This document shows positions 50,244 through 63,302 of a stretch of 64,000 nucleotides of DNA, piece by piece. The stretch's first letter is position 1; each line of letters starts with the position of its first letter. Source of the stretch: Streptomyces coacervatus. GTDB taxonomy: Bacteria > Actinomycetota > Actinomycetes > Streptomycetales > Streptomycetaceae. The notes under the pieces were generated by a model. That model did no database searches and was not told where the DNA came from. It worked only from the letters and a program-made list of their open reading frames with translations. Made by a program: the position numbers and the translations under genes. Location: NCBI RefSeq assembly GCF_029223485.1, contig NZ_JARHTP010000032.1:1-64000 (forward strand), written 5' to 3'.

Positions 50244-51512
50244 TCAGGAGGAGGAGCCCTCCCCGAACTCCCCCGCCGCCTCCTGCTCCGCCCCAGGCCG
50301 CTGCGCCCACAGCCGCCTCGCGCGCGCGACCAGCCCGGGTCCCGACCCCCCTCTCCGGTGGCCGTGGACACGGGGGTCGTCCGTGACCGCGTACCGCTTC
50401 ACATACGCCCCCAGGAACGCCTGCAGCGTGGCGACCGCCGGGATGGCTATCAGCGCGCCGACAGCACCGAGGAGTGCCGTTCCGGCGATGACCGAGCCGA
50501 AGGCGACGGCGGGGTGGATGTCGACGGTCTTGGCGGTCAGCTTGGGCTGCAGCATGTAGTTCTCGAACTGCTGGTAGACCACGACGAAGATCAGCACCCA
50601 CAGCGCGTACCAGGGGTCGACGGTGAAGGCGATCAGCATGGGCAGCGCGCCCGCAAGATACGTACCGATGGTCGGGATGAACTGGGAGACCAGGCCCACC
50701 CAGACGCCGAGCACGGGCGCGTAGGGCACGCCAAGGATCTGCAGCAGGATGTAGTGCGCTATGCCGGAGATGAGCGCCATCAGACCGCGCGAGTAGATGT
50801 AACCGCCGGTCTTGTTGACGGCGATCTCCCACGCGCGCAGCACCTCGGCCTGCCGCGCGGGCGGCAGGACGGAGCAGATCGCGCGGCGCAGCCGCGGGCC
50901 GTCCGCGGCGAAGTAGAACGAGAACAGCGTGACCGTAAGCAGCTGGAAGAGGCCGCCGATGACCTGAGCGGACACATCCAGGACGCCGGTGGCGCTGTGC
51001 TGCACGTAGTTGCGCAACCAGTCGGAGCGGAGCAGGCCCTCCTGGACGTCCACCCGCTTCAGGTCGGTGTGGAAGTGGGTGTTGATCCAGTTGATGACGG
51101 AGTCGAGGTAGTCCGGAAAATCTTCGACGATCTTGATGATCTGGCCCGCGAGCATCGAGCCGAGCAGGGTGACGAAGCCCGCCGCCATGATCATTACGGC
51201 GAGGAAGACGAGGCCTGTGGCCAGCCCCCTGCGCATCCCGCGCGAGGCCATCCAGCTCACCGCGGGCTCGATGGCGAGGGCCAGGAAGAATGCTATGAGG
51301 ATGTTGATCAGCAGGCCGGTGAGCTGGTGGAAGGCCCAAGTGCCCAGCTGGAAAGCGGCGTAGAGGGCCAGCACGAACACCACCGCGCGCGGCAGCCAGC
51401 GCGGCATGCGGATACTCGACCCGGCGGCGTCGGCCGGGGGCCGGCCGGGCGGCGTCGTGCCGAACGGAGATGCCTGCTGGGCCGTCTGCCCGGTCTCGTC
51501 AGTGGGTGCCAC
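50244..51512 (-). CDS. AI-2E family transporter
   Basis: 422-residue polytopic membrane protein of the TqsA/YdiK (UPF0118) family, whose members export autoinducer-like compounds or act as Na+/H+ antiporters. Helices include AVVFVLALYAAFQLGTWAF, LLINILIAFFLALAIEPAV, and the conserved VSQFIPTIGTYLAGALPMLIAF and VVYQQFENYMLQPKL near residues 290-330, hallmarks of the family. The charged C-terminal tail is cytoplasmic. The GTG start lies 6 nt below GAGACT; a weak match to the PafBC-type -35 precedes it. Confidence 0.88.
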   Translation of the reverse strand: MAPTDETGQTAQQASPFGTTPPGRPPADAAGSSIRMPRWLPRAVVFVLALYAAFQLGTWAFHQLTGLLINILIAFFLALAIEPAVSWMASRGMRRGLATGLVFLAVMIMAAGFVTLLGSMLAGQIIKIVEDFPDYLDSVINWINTHFHTDLKRVDVQEGLLRSDWLRNYVQHSATGVLDVSAQVIGGLFQLLTVTLFSFYFAADGPRLRRAICSVLPPARQAEVLRAWEIAVNKTGGYIYSRGLMALISGIAHYILLQILGVPYAPVLGVWVGLVSQFIPTIGTYLAGALPMLIAFTVDPWYALWVLIFVVVYQQFENYMLQPKLTAKTVDIHPAVAFGSVIAGTALLGAVGALIAIPAVATLQAFLGAYVKRYAVTDDPRVHGHRRGGSGPGLVARARRLWAQRPGAEQEAAGEFGEGSSS

Positions 51513-51518
51513 GGATCA

Positions 51519-51541
51519 AGTCTCGCCCACTGGTCTGACAA
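51519..51541 (-). promoter_or_regulatory. weak RecA-NDp-like promoter of the AI-2E family gene
   Basis: On the minus strand TTGTCAGAC, 8 nt, GAGACT, 6 nt, GTG. Two mismatches in the upstream element and one in the -10 (G for T). Spacing is exact; the match is too weak to call without testing. Confidence 0.35.
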
Positions 51542-51572
51542 TCAACTACCGTCCTGCGATCTTCGTGACCGA

Positions 51573-51767
51573 TCAGCGCTTCTCCCCCGGAACGTCCATG
51601 ACTGTGCAGACCACACGCCACACGTCCTTGGCATCCCAGCCGGCGTCCAGCGCCCCGTGCACCGTGTGACCGCCGAGCTCCGCCATCACATGGTCGCGCG
51701 CGAAGGTGTCGGCGTTTCCCGGACCGAAATGATCCGCCATCCGCTGCCAGAAGACCGTCAACCGCAT
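51573..51767 (-). CDS. DUF3046 protein
   Basis: 64 residues starting MRLTVFWQRMADHFG, the hallmark of DUF3046, a small actinobacterial family regularly found beside recA-recX. It is helical with no catalytic motif; the function is unknown. The ATG lies 6 nt below GATAAT, so it is probably leaderless, and it diverges from the alpha-toroid gene at 51848. Confidence 0.88.
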   Translation of the reverse strand: MRLTVFWQRMADHFGPGNADTFARDHVMAELGGHTVHGALDAGWDAKDVWRVVCTVMDVPGEKR

Positions 51768-51847
51768 GCCTTCATTATCCCGCCCCTGAGAGTGGGCCTG
51801 AGCCGGGACCCCTTGCCGAGACCGCTTTCCGCCCTACGGTCTGACGC

Positions 51848-52792
51848 ATGTCCGAAACAGGAGCTTCCCCACTCCCTGCCACACCCCCGGCACGCTCCCC
51901 GCTCTTCCGCGCCGAGCACTTCGTATGGCTCACCGCGCGCGTGCTGGAACAGCGCCTCTTCGCGTACCACTTCCTGAACGGCGGCGCCGACCCGGTGGAG
52001 ACCGCGCTCGACGCCTACCGCAACGAGGACGGCGGGTACGGCCACGCGCTGGAGCCCGATCTGCGCGGCCCGGTCAGCCAGCCGCTGCACACCGGACATG
52101 CGCTGCGTGTCCTGGACTCCATCGGACGCTGCGGCGGACAGCGTGTGGAGCGCGTGTGCCGCTACCTGACAGCCGTCTCGACGGCGGACGGCGCACTGCC
52201 GGCGATCCATCCCAGCCAGCGCGGCTATCCGGCAGCACCCTTCATCCCGATCGTGGACGACCCGCCCAGCGAACTCCTCGCCACGGGGCCGGTGGTGGGC
52301 CTGCTGCACCGCAACGAGGTGTGGCACGCCTGGTTGTTCAGGGCCACGGACTTCTGCTGGCATGCGGTCGAGTCGCTGGAGAAGTCCCACCCCTACGAGA
52401 TCGAGGCCGCCGTGGCCTTCCTGGACTCCGCTCCCGACCGCCCGCGCGCGGAGGCGGCCGCCGACCGCCTCGGCCGCCTGGTGCGCGAACACCGGCTCGC
52501 GGCTCTGGAGCCCGACCGCCTCGACGCGTATCCGGTCGCCCCCGGCTACGCGCCCGGCGAGCACCACTTCCCGCACGACTACGCGAGAACGCCGAGCTCT
52601 CTGGCGCGCGCGTGGTTCACGGATGCCGAGATGACGCGCTCCCTCGACTTCCTCGCGGACGCGCAGCAGGAGGACGGCGGCTGGCCGGTCCGCTGGCGCC
52701 AGTGGGCACCGGGCACCGCCCTGGAGGCACGCCCCATGGTGACCGTCGAGGCGCTGCGCACCCTCAGGGCGCACGGACGCCCCATCGGCTGA
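51848..52792 (+). CDS. terpenoid cyclase/prenyltransferase-like alpha-toroid protein
   Basis: 314 residues from an ATG 7 nt below TACGGT (leaderless arrangement). It is built of helical hairpin repeats with QW-like motifs: DAYRNEDGGYGHALEPDLR near residue 55 and DFLADAQQEDGGWPVRW near 280. These resemble the alpha-alpha barrel repeats of squalene/prenyl enzymes, but no DxDD or DDxxD cyclase motif is seen, so an enzymatic role is uncertain. It converges on azlD with an 11-bp gap. Confidence 0.78.
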   Translation: MSETGASPLPATPPARSPLFRAEHFVWLTARVLEQRLFAYHFLNGGADPVETALDAYRNEDGGYGHALEPDLRGPVSQPLHTGHALRVLDSIGRCGGQRVERVCRYLTAVSTADGALPAIHPSQRGYPAAPFIPIVDDPPSELLATGPVVGLLHRNEVWHAWLFRATDFCWHAVESLEKSHPYEIEAAVAFLDSAPDRPRAEAAADRLGRLVREHRLAALEPDRLDAYPVAPGYAPGEHHFPHDYARTPSSLARAWFTDAEMTRSLDFLADAQQEDGGWPVRWRQWAPGTALEARPMVTVEALRTLRAHGRPIG

Positions 52793-52803
52793 CCCGGCCG
52801 TCG

Positions 52804-53112
52804 TCACCCGCCCATGGCGCGCACCCCGGCGGTCACCACGACGGCCGCCGCCACGACAAGCAGGAACGGGGCACGCAGAACCAACGCCAGAGCGGCGGCC
52901 GCGAGTCCCGCGACCCTCGCGTCGAGCACCAGGGCGTGCCCGTCGGCGAAGGTCTGCTGGGCCGTGAGGGCGGCTAGGAGGGCCACCGGCAACAGCGCGG
53001 CCAGGCGCCTGACGAGCGGCTTCTCGAGCGCGCCCGCGGGTACGAGCAGCCCGGCGAGTTTGACGGCGTAGCAGCCTAGGGCGGTCGCGCCGATCGCGAT
53101 CCAGGTGTTCAA
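52804..53112 (-). CDS. azlD: AzlD-family branched-chain amino acid transporter subunit
   Basis: 102 residues from a TTG that overlaps the azlC stop codon (TTGA). Four hydrophobic segments: TWIAIGATALGCYAVKLAGLLV, RRLAALLPVALLAALTA, VAGLAAAALALVL, FLLVVAAAVVVTAGV. Small partner of AzlC; pairs of this kind export branched-chain amino acids or analogues. Confidence 0.88.
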   Translation of the reverse strand: MNTWIAIGATALGCYAVKLAGLLVPAGALEKPLVRRLAALLPVALLAALTAQQTFADGHALVLDARVAGLAAAALALVLRAPFLLVVAAAVVVTAGVRAMGG

Positions 53113-53891
53113 CTGTCTTCCTCTGGTACGTCGTTGTGGTGTGCCGGCACGTCGCTGTTGTGTGCGTCGTTGCGTGCTGTGCCCCTGCGGCGGCCCTCCA
53201 GGAAGAGCACAGCGGGCGCTGCCAGCGCGGCCACCAGGACGGGCACTCCGGCGGGCAGTACGGGCAGCAGACCGAGCCCCAGAAGGACGGCCAGTCCTGC
53301 GACGGCCCGTTCGGTGCCGGTCTTGAGCATCGGCGCGAGCAGCGCCAGGAACACGGCGGGCCCGGCCGCGTCGAGGCCCCATGCGTCGGTGTCCCCTATG
53401 GCGTCGGCGCCCAATGCGCCGAGGAACGTGGTGAGGTTCCACAGCACGTACAGGCTGAGCCCGGTGACGGCGAACCCGATACGCGTACTCCGCCGCGTCG
53501 GCTGCGCCAGTGCGACCGCGGTCGTCTCGTCGATGACCCACTGGGCGGCAAACGGCCGCACCGCGCGCGGGAGGGCCAGCAACTGGGACAGGCGGAGCCC
53601 GTAAAAGGCGTTGCGCACCCCCAAGAAGAAGGCGCCCGCCGCTGCCGTGAGCGGGTTGCCGCCGGCCGCGAGCGCCCCCACGAGGGCGAACTGGGATGCG
53701 CCGGTGAACACCAGGAGGCTGAGCGCGCAGGTCTGCATCAGTGTGAGCCCACTGCCGGCCGAGGTCACCCCGAAGGCGAAGCCGGACAGTCCTACGGCGA
53801 CGCCGACTCCGAGGGCGTCCCGTACGACGGCGGAGTCCGCTTTTCCTCCGTCTTCGGGGCGTATGTCTGCGAGAGCTGTCTGTTCTGCCAC
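53109..53891 (-). CDS. azlC: AzlC-family branched-chain amino acid exporter
   Basis: 260 residues, GTG start. Family features: GVAVGLSGFAFGVTSAGSGLTLMQTCALSLLVFTGASQFALVG and FFLGVRNAFYGLRLS. It overlaps azlD by 4 nt and its first 100 nt overlap the 3' end of the AraC gene in another frame. TACCGT lies 7 nt above the GTG, so it may have its own leaderless promoter inside the AraC gene. The charged C-terminal tail (after RRRGTARN) is soluble. Confidence 0.9.
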   Translation of the reverse strand: MAEQTALADIRPEDGGKADSAVVRDALGVGVAVGLSGFAFGVTSAGSGLTLMQTCALSLLVFTGASQFALVGALAAGGNPLTAAAGAFFLGVRNAFYGLRLSQLLALPRAVRPFAAQWVIDETTAVALAQPTRRSTRIGFAVTGLSLYVLWNLTTFLGALGADAIGDTDAWGLDAAGPAVFLALLAPMLKTGTERAVAGLAVLLGLGLLPVLPAGVPVLVAALAAPAVLFLEGRRRGTARNDAHNSDVPAHHNDVPEEDS

Positions 53892-54757
53892 GCACCGGAC
53901 GGTAGAAGCAGTCGCCCTCGCGCGTCTTGTACGTTCTTGCGCTCACGCCGGTATGCCCCTGGGGGCACGCCGACGATCCGGGTGAAGTGCCGGTTCAGGT
54001 GCGGCTGATCGGTGAACCCGACGACGACGGCTGCCTCTGCAGGCGTGGTACCGGCGTCCAACAACCGCCGTGCCTGCCGCACCCGGGCGTCCGTGAGCCA
54101 GGCGTGGGGCGGCATGCCGTAGGCGTCCCGGAACGCCCGCAGCAGCGCGAAGGGGCTGGTACCGAGGTCGGCCGCGAGTTTCTCCAGGGTCGGCGGCTCA
54201 GCCATCCGCCCCTCCAGCACGGCACGCGCGCGTGCCGCGATCCGGCCTCCCGCCGTCCGTACCTCCCGCTGTGGCAGCGGCCCGCCGTTCAGCCGCAGCA
54301 GCCTGGTCACGGCGACCCGCAGCAGGGTGTCGGCGGCCAGTGCATTCCCGTCCTCCGCGGCACGCAGCACCTGATGCACAAGCCCCACGGTGTACGGATC
54401 GTCGAGCACCGGACTGACGAACCCCGGCGTCCCGCGGATGAGGGTGGTCTCGGCCGCGATCTCGGCCACCACCTCCGGCGACGGATACACGGCCCCATAC
54501 CGCCACCCCTCGGGTACACCGGCCCGCCCTGTGTGCGGCGTATCGGGGTTGACCAGCGCGAGCGCCCCCGCCCCGGCGTACTGATCGGCCCCACGGTGAT
54601 GAAAGACCTCGACCCCGTCCGCGATGGCGGCGATGACGAAGTTCTCGTGGGTGTGCCGCACGAACGTCTTCCGGATGTACCGGGCCCGCAGCAGATCGAC
54701 CCCGGGCAACTCGGCGTACTGCCAGTGCCGCGCCAACTCCTTCCCCGAACCTGCCAT
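53792..54757 (-). CDS. AraC-family transcriptional regulator
   Basis: 321 residues from the ATG at 54757. N-terminal cupin-like AraC ligand domain (ARYIRKTFVRHTHENFVIAAI, GALALVNPDTPHTG) and C-terminal double HTH (LEKLAADLGTSPFALLRAFRDAYGMPPHAWLTDARVRQARRLLDAG and AAVVVGFTDQPHLNRHFTRIVGVPPGAYRRE). About 43 residues follow the normal end of the domain; this tail is encoded by DNA that is also the azlC 5' end. It probably controls azlCD, possibly in response to an amino acid. Confidence 0.9.
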   Translation of the reverse strand: MAGSGKELARHWQYAELPGVDLLRARYIRKTFVRHTHENFVIAAIADGVEVFHHRGADQYAGAGALALVNPDTPHTGRAGVPEGWRYGAVYPSPEVVAEIAAETTLIRGTPGFVSPVLDDPYTVGLVHQVLRAAEDGNALAADTLLRVAVTRLLRLNGGPLPQREVRTAGGRIAARARAVLEGRMAEPPTLEKLAADLGTSPFALLRAFRDAYGMPPHAWLTDARVRQARRLLDAGTTPAEAAVVVGFTDQPHLNRHFTRIVGVPPGAYRRERKNVQDARGRLLLPSGAWQNRQLSQTYAPKTEEKRTPPSYGTPSESASP

Positions 54758-55013
54758 ACCTCCATTCTCCGCCAGGCCGATACAGAGCAGCCCCGGAACG
54801 CACCCCCACTCACCTGCAGCCGCCGACGCACGGGAGCGGGTCGCGGCGGTGCGGCGCAGCCCGCCGCTTACCTGGCCCCACCACCGACCCACTCAGGCAA
54901 CAGGCGGACGAACAGCGGGCGGCGGGCTCGCCGCACCGCCGCGACCCCGACCCATGACGAACCCAACCGCGACCGGCCCAAGCCCAGCACAGCGGAACCG
55001 CAGGTCAGAGCCA
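54758..55013. other. AraC-lhr divergent intergenic region
   Basis: About 255 bases before the lhr promoter. It should include the AraC promoter; I see no gene, hairpin or repeat worth calling. Confidence 0.35.
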
Positions 55014-55036
55014 TTGTCAGTGGGCGGGTGCAGGAT
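55014..55036 (+). promoter_or_regulatory. RecA-NDp/PafBC-type promoter of lhr
   Basis: TTGTCAGTG (55014-55022), 8 nt, CAGGAT (55031-55036), 6 nt, ATG. One mismatch (C for T) in the -10. The geometry implies a leaderless transcript. Confidence 0.7.
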
Positions 55037-55042
55037 GGACGC

Positions 55043-60100
<5,058 letters not shown>

Positions 60101-60157
60101 CCGCGCATGCCCCCGCTCTCCGAGCCCACGAGCGCCCACCCGTGCCACCCTTGACCC

Positions 60158-60994
60158 ATGCCCGAAGGAGACACGGTCTGGCAGACGGCGAGACGTCTGC
60201 ACGACGCCCTCGCCGGCAAGGTGCTGACCCGTAGCGACCTCCGGGTGCCCAAGTACGCCACGGCCGACCTGACAGGCCGTACCGTCCTGGACGTCACCCC
60301 GCGCGGCAAGCACCTCCTGACGCGCATCGAGGGCGGCCTGACGCTCCACTCCCACCTGAGGATGGACGGCTCCTGGAAGGTGTACGCGAACGGCCGGCGC
60401 TGGACCGGCGGCCCGTCCCACCAGATTCGCGTGATCCTGGGCAACGCGGACAGCACGGCCGTCGGCTACCGCCTCCCCGTCCTCGACCTCCTGCGCACCG
60501 CCGACGAACAGCGCGCCGTCGGCCACCTCGGCCCCGACCTCCTCGGCCCGGACTGGGACCCCGAGCAGGCGCTCGCCAACCTCCTCGCCGACCCCGCCCG
60601 CCCCCTCGGCGAGGCCGTCCTGGACCAGCGCAACCTCGCCGGCATCGGCAATGTCTACAAGAGCGAGCTCTGCTTCCTGCTCGGCGCCACCCCCTGGTTG
60701 CCCATCGGCGCACTTCCCGCCGACCGCGCCGCGAAGCTCCCCTCACTCGCCAAGAAGCTCCTGGAGGCCAACCGCGACCGCCCGGTCCGCACCACGACGG
60801 GCCGCCGCGGCCAGGACCTGTTCGTGTACGGCCGCGCACCGCGCCCCTGTCTGCGCTGCCACACCTCCGTTCGCGTCGCCGACCAGGGCGACGGCTCCCG
60901 CGAACGTCCCACCTACTGGTGCCCGAACTGCCAGGCGGGACCGGCACCGAGCCCCACCCGACCCCGCACAACTCCACGCCGTACGACCAATTGA
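60158..60994 (+). CDS. nei: Fpg/Nei family DNA glycosylase-AP lyase
   Basis: 278 residues. Begins MPEGDTVW, with catalytic Pro2 and Glu3 of endonuclease VIII-type enzymes that remove oxidised pyrimidines and nick by beta/delta elimination. The H2TH region (LDQRNLAGIGNVYKSELCF) and C-terminal zinc finger (CLRCHTSVRVADQGDG..., CPNCQ) are complete. It follows lhr by 57 nt in the same direction; CACCCT lies 6 nt above the ATG, so its own leaderless promoter is possible. Basic Pro/Arg/Thr tail. Confidence 0.95.
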   Translation: MPEGDTVWQTARRLHDALAGKVLTRSDLRVPKYATADLTGRTVLDVTPRGKHLLTRIEGGLTLHSHLRMDGSWKVYANGRRWTGGPSHQIRVILGNADSTAVGYRLPVLDLLRTADEQRAVGHLGPDLLGPDWDPEQALANLLADPARPLGEAVLDQRNLAGIGNVYKSELCFLLGATPWLPIGALPADRAAKLPSLAKKLLEANRDRPVRTTTGRRGQDLFVYGRAPRPCLRCHTSVRVADQGDGSRERPTYWCPNCQAGPAPSPTRPRTTPRRTTN

Positions 60995-61020
60995 CGATCC
61001 GTCAGAAACACTCGTACCGT
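60991..61020 (+). promoter_or_regulatory. promoter of the SDR gene
   Basis: TTGACG (60991-60996), 18-nt spacer, TACCGT (61015-61020), 6 nt, ATG at 61027. The -35 overlaps the nei stop codon. A good match to a housekeeping promoter giving a leaderless mRNA. Confidence 0.65.
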
Positions 61021-61026
61021 CCCTTC

Positions 61027-61791
61027 ATGCCCGTCAAGGCGTACGAACTCACCGGACGCACCGCATTCGTCACCGGCGCGGCGGGTGGCATCGGCCGCGC
61101 TTCGGCCGTGCTGCTCGCCGAAGCCGGCGCCACGGTCCACTGCGCCGACCGCGACGCACAGGGCCTGCACGAGACGGCGACCCTGATCAAGGACGTCGGC
61201 GGCACCACCCATATCCATCACCTCAACGTGACCGACCGCGACCAGCTCCGCCAGGCCGTCGCCTCGTGCGAGCGCCTGGACGTGATGGCCGCAATCGCCG
61301 GGATCATGCACAGCAGCCCGGTCCTGGAGACCCTGGACGAGGACCTCGATCGGGTCCTGAGCGTGAACTTCAAGGGAGTGCTGTACGCCTGCCAGGAGGC
61401 CGCCCGCCTGATGCGTGACCGCAAGACCGGCGGCAGCATCATCACCATGGCCTCGAGCGCCGTCGACACGGGCCGCCCGGGCCTGCTCTGCTACGGCGCG
61501 GCCAAGGCGGCCGTCGTCCAGCTGACCAAGACCCTGGCGAACGAGGTCGGCCGGCACGGGATCCGGGTCAACGCGGTCGCGCCGGGCTGGATCCGCACCC
61601 CCATGACCGACCGCCACGAGGCCGAGGCGCAGGCGCAGACCGAGGCGCTGATGGCCCGGATGTCGCCGCTGGGGCGAGTCGGCGAACCGGAGGACGTCGC
61701 CCACACCGTGCTGTATCTGGCCTCCGACGCCTCAGCGTTCACGACGGGCCAGATCCTGCGTCCGAACGGCGGGGTGGCGATGCCGTGGTGA
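61027..61791 (+). CDS. short-chain dehydrogenase/reductase
   Basis: Classical SDR of 254 residues. Cofactor loop TGAAGGIGRASAV near residue 14, ADRD after beta-2 (Asp favouring NAD), IAGIMHSSP in place of the NNAG motif, catalytic Ser in TMASSAVDTGRPGLL and YGAAK with Tyr and Lys near 155, and PGWIRTPM. The substrate is unknown. The start is fixed by a leaderless promoter. The stop lies inside the overlap with a convergent small membrane protein gene. Confidence 0.93.
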   Translation: MPVKAYELTGRTAFVTGAAGGIGRASAVLLAEAGATVHCADRDAQGLHETATLIKDVGGTTHIHHLNVTDRDQLRQAVASCERLDVMAAIAGIMHSSPVLETLDEDLDRVLSVNFKGVLYACQEAARLMRDRKTGGSIITMASSAVDTGRPGLLCYGAAKAAVVQLTKTLANEVGRHGIRVNAVAPGWIRTPMTDRHEAEAQAQTEALMARMSPLGRVGEPEDVAHTVLYLASDASAFTTGQILRPNGGVAMPW

Positions 61792-62017
61792 CGCGGGCCG
61801 CCTGCCAGGCTCCCCGCCACCGCCCGGCCCCCACGGCCCCCGCCGCCCCCGTCTTCGGCACACAGTGCACCGGCAGCAGACTCAGCCCCCATCCCCCGGC
61901 GGCGACCGCCCCCTCCAGCACTCCGGCACCGGGCGCGAAGGCAAGCCGCAGTACCGCCCACCACCACAGTGCCCCGAGCCCGAGAACCGCCCCCCGGCGC
62001 ACTATCGGCCGTGCCAT
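61739..62017 (-). CDS. small membrane protein, unknown function
   Basis: 92 residues from the ATG at 62017, GGAGG 8 nt upstream. Two hydrophobic stretches (AVLGLGALWWWAVLRLAFA, VLEGAVAAGGWGLSLLPV) suggest a two-helix protein; the remainder is Gly/Ala/Arg-rich. The last 53 bp overlap the 3' end of the convergent SDR gene. I do not recognise the family; the ribosome binding site and hydrophobic pattern favour a real gene. Confidence 0.5.
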   Translation of the reverse strand: MARPIVRRGAVLGLGALWWWAVLRLAFAPGAGVLEGAVAAGGWGLSLLPVHCVPKTGAAGAVGAGRWRGAWQAARVTTASPPRRSDAGSGPS

Positions 62018-62180
62018 GGACGCCACCTCCGGCCCCGAAGCTAGACCGCGGCCTTCACCCCCAGGGAGGGCGCACCGACGGCACATGGGCGCAACGCTTC
62101 GCAGGCATCCACCATGACCGCCCCGAGCCGCACCGGCAAACGGACCCGGAGGGCCGTACAAGACACCCCGACAACACGAA

Positions 62181-62229
62181 AACCCCGACCGCACCTCCCC
62201 AGTTCTCCCTGGAGAAGCCCCGGCCGGGG
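62181..62229 (-). terminator. clgR-like gene terminator
   Basis: On the minus strand CCCCGGCC (62222-62229) pairs with GGTCGGGG (62183-62190, one G-U), enclosing a smaller hairpin, and is followed by TTTT, one of the few U-tracts in the window. It lies about 44 nt after the stop of the regulator. Confidence 0.55.
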
Positions 62230-62272
62230 CCTTGCACGTGCACGTCGGCTCACGCAGCCACGCGCGTGAACG

Positions 62273-62647
62273 TCACGCGGCGACCACGTCCACCGCCTCG
62301 GCGGGCGCCTTGATGGTCACCCGTTCCGGTGGCACCCCGGTCACCGACACGGAACCCAGCATCGGACGAACCGGCGCTGGCACAGGCTCGGTGGCCGCAG
62401 CAGACTGGGCCAGCTCCGCGAGGGCGAGCTCGTCGCTCACTTCCCTCATGAGCTCGGACATCCGTACGTCCAGCGCGTCGCAGATGGCGGAGAGCAGCTC
62501 GGAGGAAGCCTCCTTCTGCCCCCGCTCCACCTCGGAGAGATAGCCGAGTGAGACTCGGGCGGACGAGGAGACTTCGCGCAGAGTACGGCCCTGGCGCTGG
62601 CGCTGCCGACGCAGCACGTCACCCAGCAGGCGACGGAGCAGAATCAT
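62273..62647 (-). CDS. clgR: ClgR-like Xre-family transcriptional regulator
   Basis: 124 residues from the ATG at 62647 with GGAGG upstream. A single HTH of the lambda-repressor type: LGDVLRRQRQRQGRTLREVSSSARVSLGYLSEVERGQKEASSELLSAICDAL, which closely resembles ClgR, the activator of clp protease and other stress genes in actinobacteria. The short Ala/Val/Pro-rich tail ends in VDVVAA, a C-terminus of the type recognised by ClpP for turnover. It is transcribed downstream of cinA-pgsA. The gene symbol is by similarity and context. Confidence 0.85.
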   Translation of the reverse strand: MILLRRLLGDVLRRQRQRQGRTLREVSSSARVSLGYLSEVERGQKEASSELLSAICDALDVRMSELMREVSDELALAELAQSAAATEPVPAPVRPMLGSVSVTGVPPERVTIKAPAEAVDVVAA

Positions 62648-62756
62648 CGGTGGCTCCCTCCTCGGACCGCGTAGCCGCATCCTTCACGCCCCACCGTACC
62701 GCCTCGCGCTGCGGCCGTGCGGGGAGCGATGTCGTGTTCACTCAGGGCTGCAAACA

Positions 62757-63302
62757 TCAAAACCCCCCGTTCTGTTCCGTATCCTGTGCCGGCTCATTCC
62801 CGGACTGTTCGCTCGCAAGCTCCGTCAGAAGCAGTGCGAGTACGCTCCGTACACTCTCCATACGAATTTCCGCGCGGTCGCCGTTCAACCGCAGGGCCTC
62901 GACTTTTCCGCCACCGGCGGAACCGGAATCCGCTCCGAAGGGGCCGTCCACGGCCACGAAAACCGTCCCGACGGGCTTCCCGTCCTGCGGTTCCGGGCCC
63001 GCTACACCGGTGGTCGCGAGGCCCCAGTCGGCGCCGAGCGCCTTGCGCACGCCGACCGCCATCTGGGCCGCGACCTGCGGATCCACCGCTCCCCGCTGTG
63101 CCAGCAGGGTGGCGTCGACACCCAGCAGGTCATGCTTGAGCTCGGTGGCGTAGGCGGTCACCGAACCCCGGAACGCCTTGGACGCTCCAGGGACGGCTGT
63201 GATTTCCGCCGCAACCAGCCCGCCGGTGAGTGACTCGGCGACCGCGAGGGTCTCGCCCCTCACGGTCAGTAGTCGCAGCACGTCGGCGGCCGGAGAATTC
63301 AC
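62757..63302 (-). CDS. cinA: CinA C-terminal domain (nicotinamide-nucleotide amidohydrolase) protein
   Basis: 181-residue single-domain form (PncC type), which recycles NMN by deamidation. GETLAVAESLTGGLVAAEITAVPGAS contains the catalytic Ser region; SVTAYATELKHDLLGV and TTGVAGPEPQDGKPVGTVFVAV are family signatures. The start GTG overlaps the pgsA stop codon (GTGA). The last 25 residues are acidic and polar. Confidence 0.93.
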   Translation of the reverse strand: MNSPAADVLRLLTVRGETLAVAESLTGGLVAAEITAVPGASKAFRGSVTAYATELKHDLLGVDATLLAQRGAVDPQVAAQMAVGVRKALGADWGLATTGVAGPEPQDGKPVGTVFVAVDGPFGADSGSAGGGKVEALRLNGDRAEIRMESVRSVLALLLTELASEQSGNEPAQDTEQNGGF

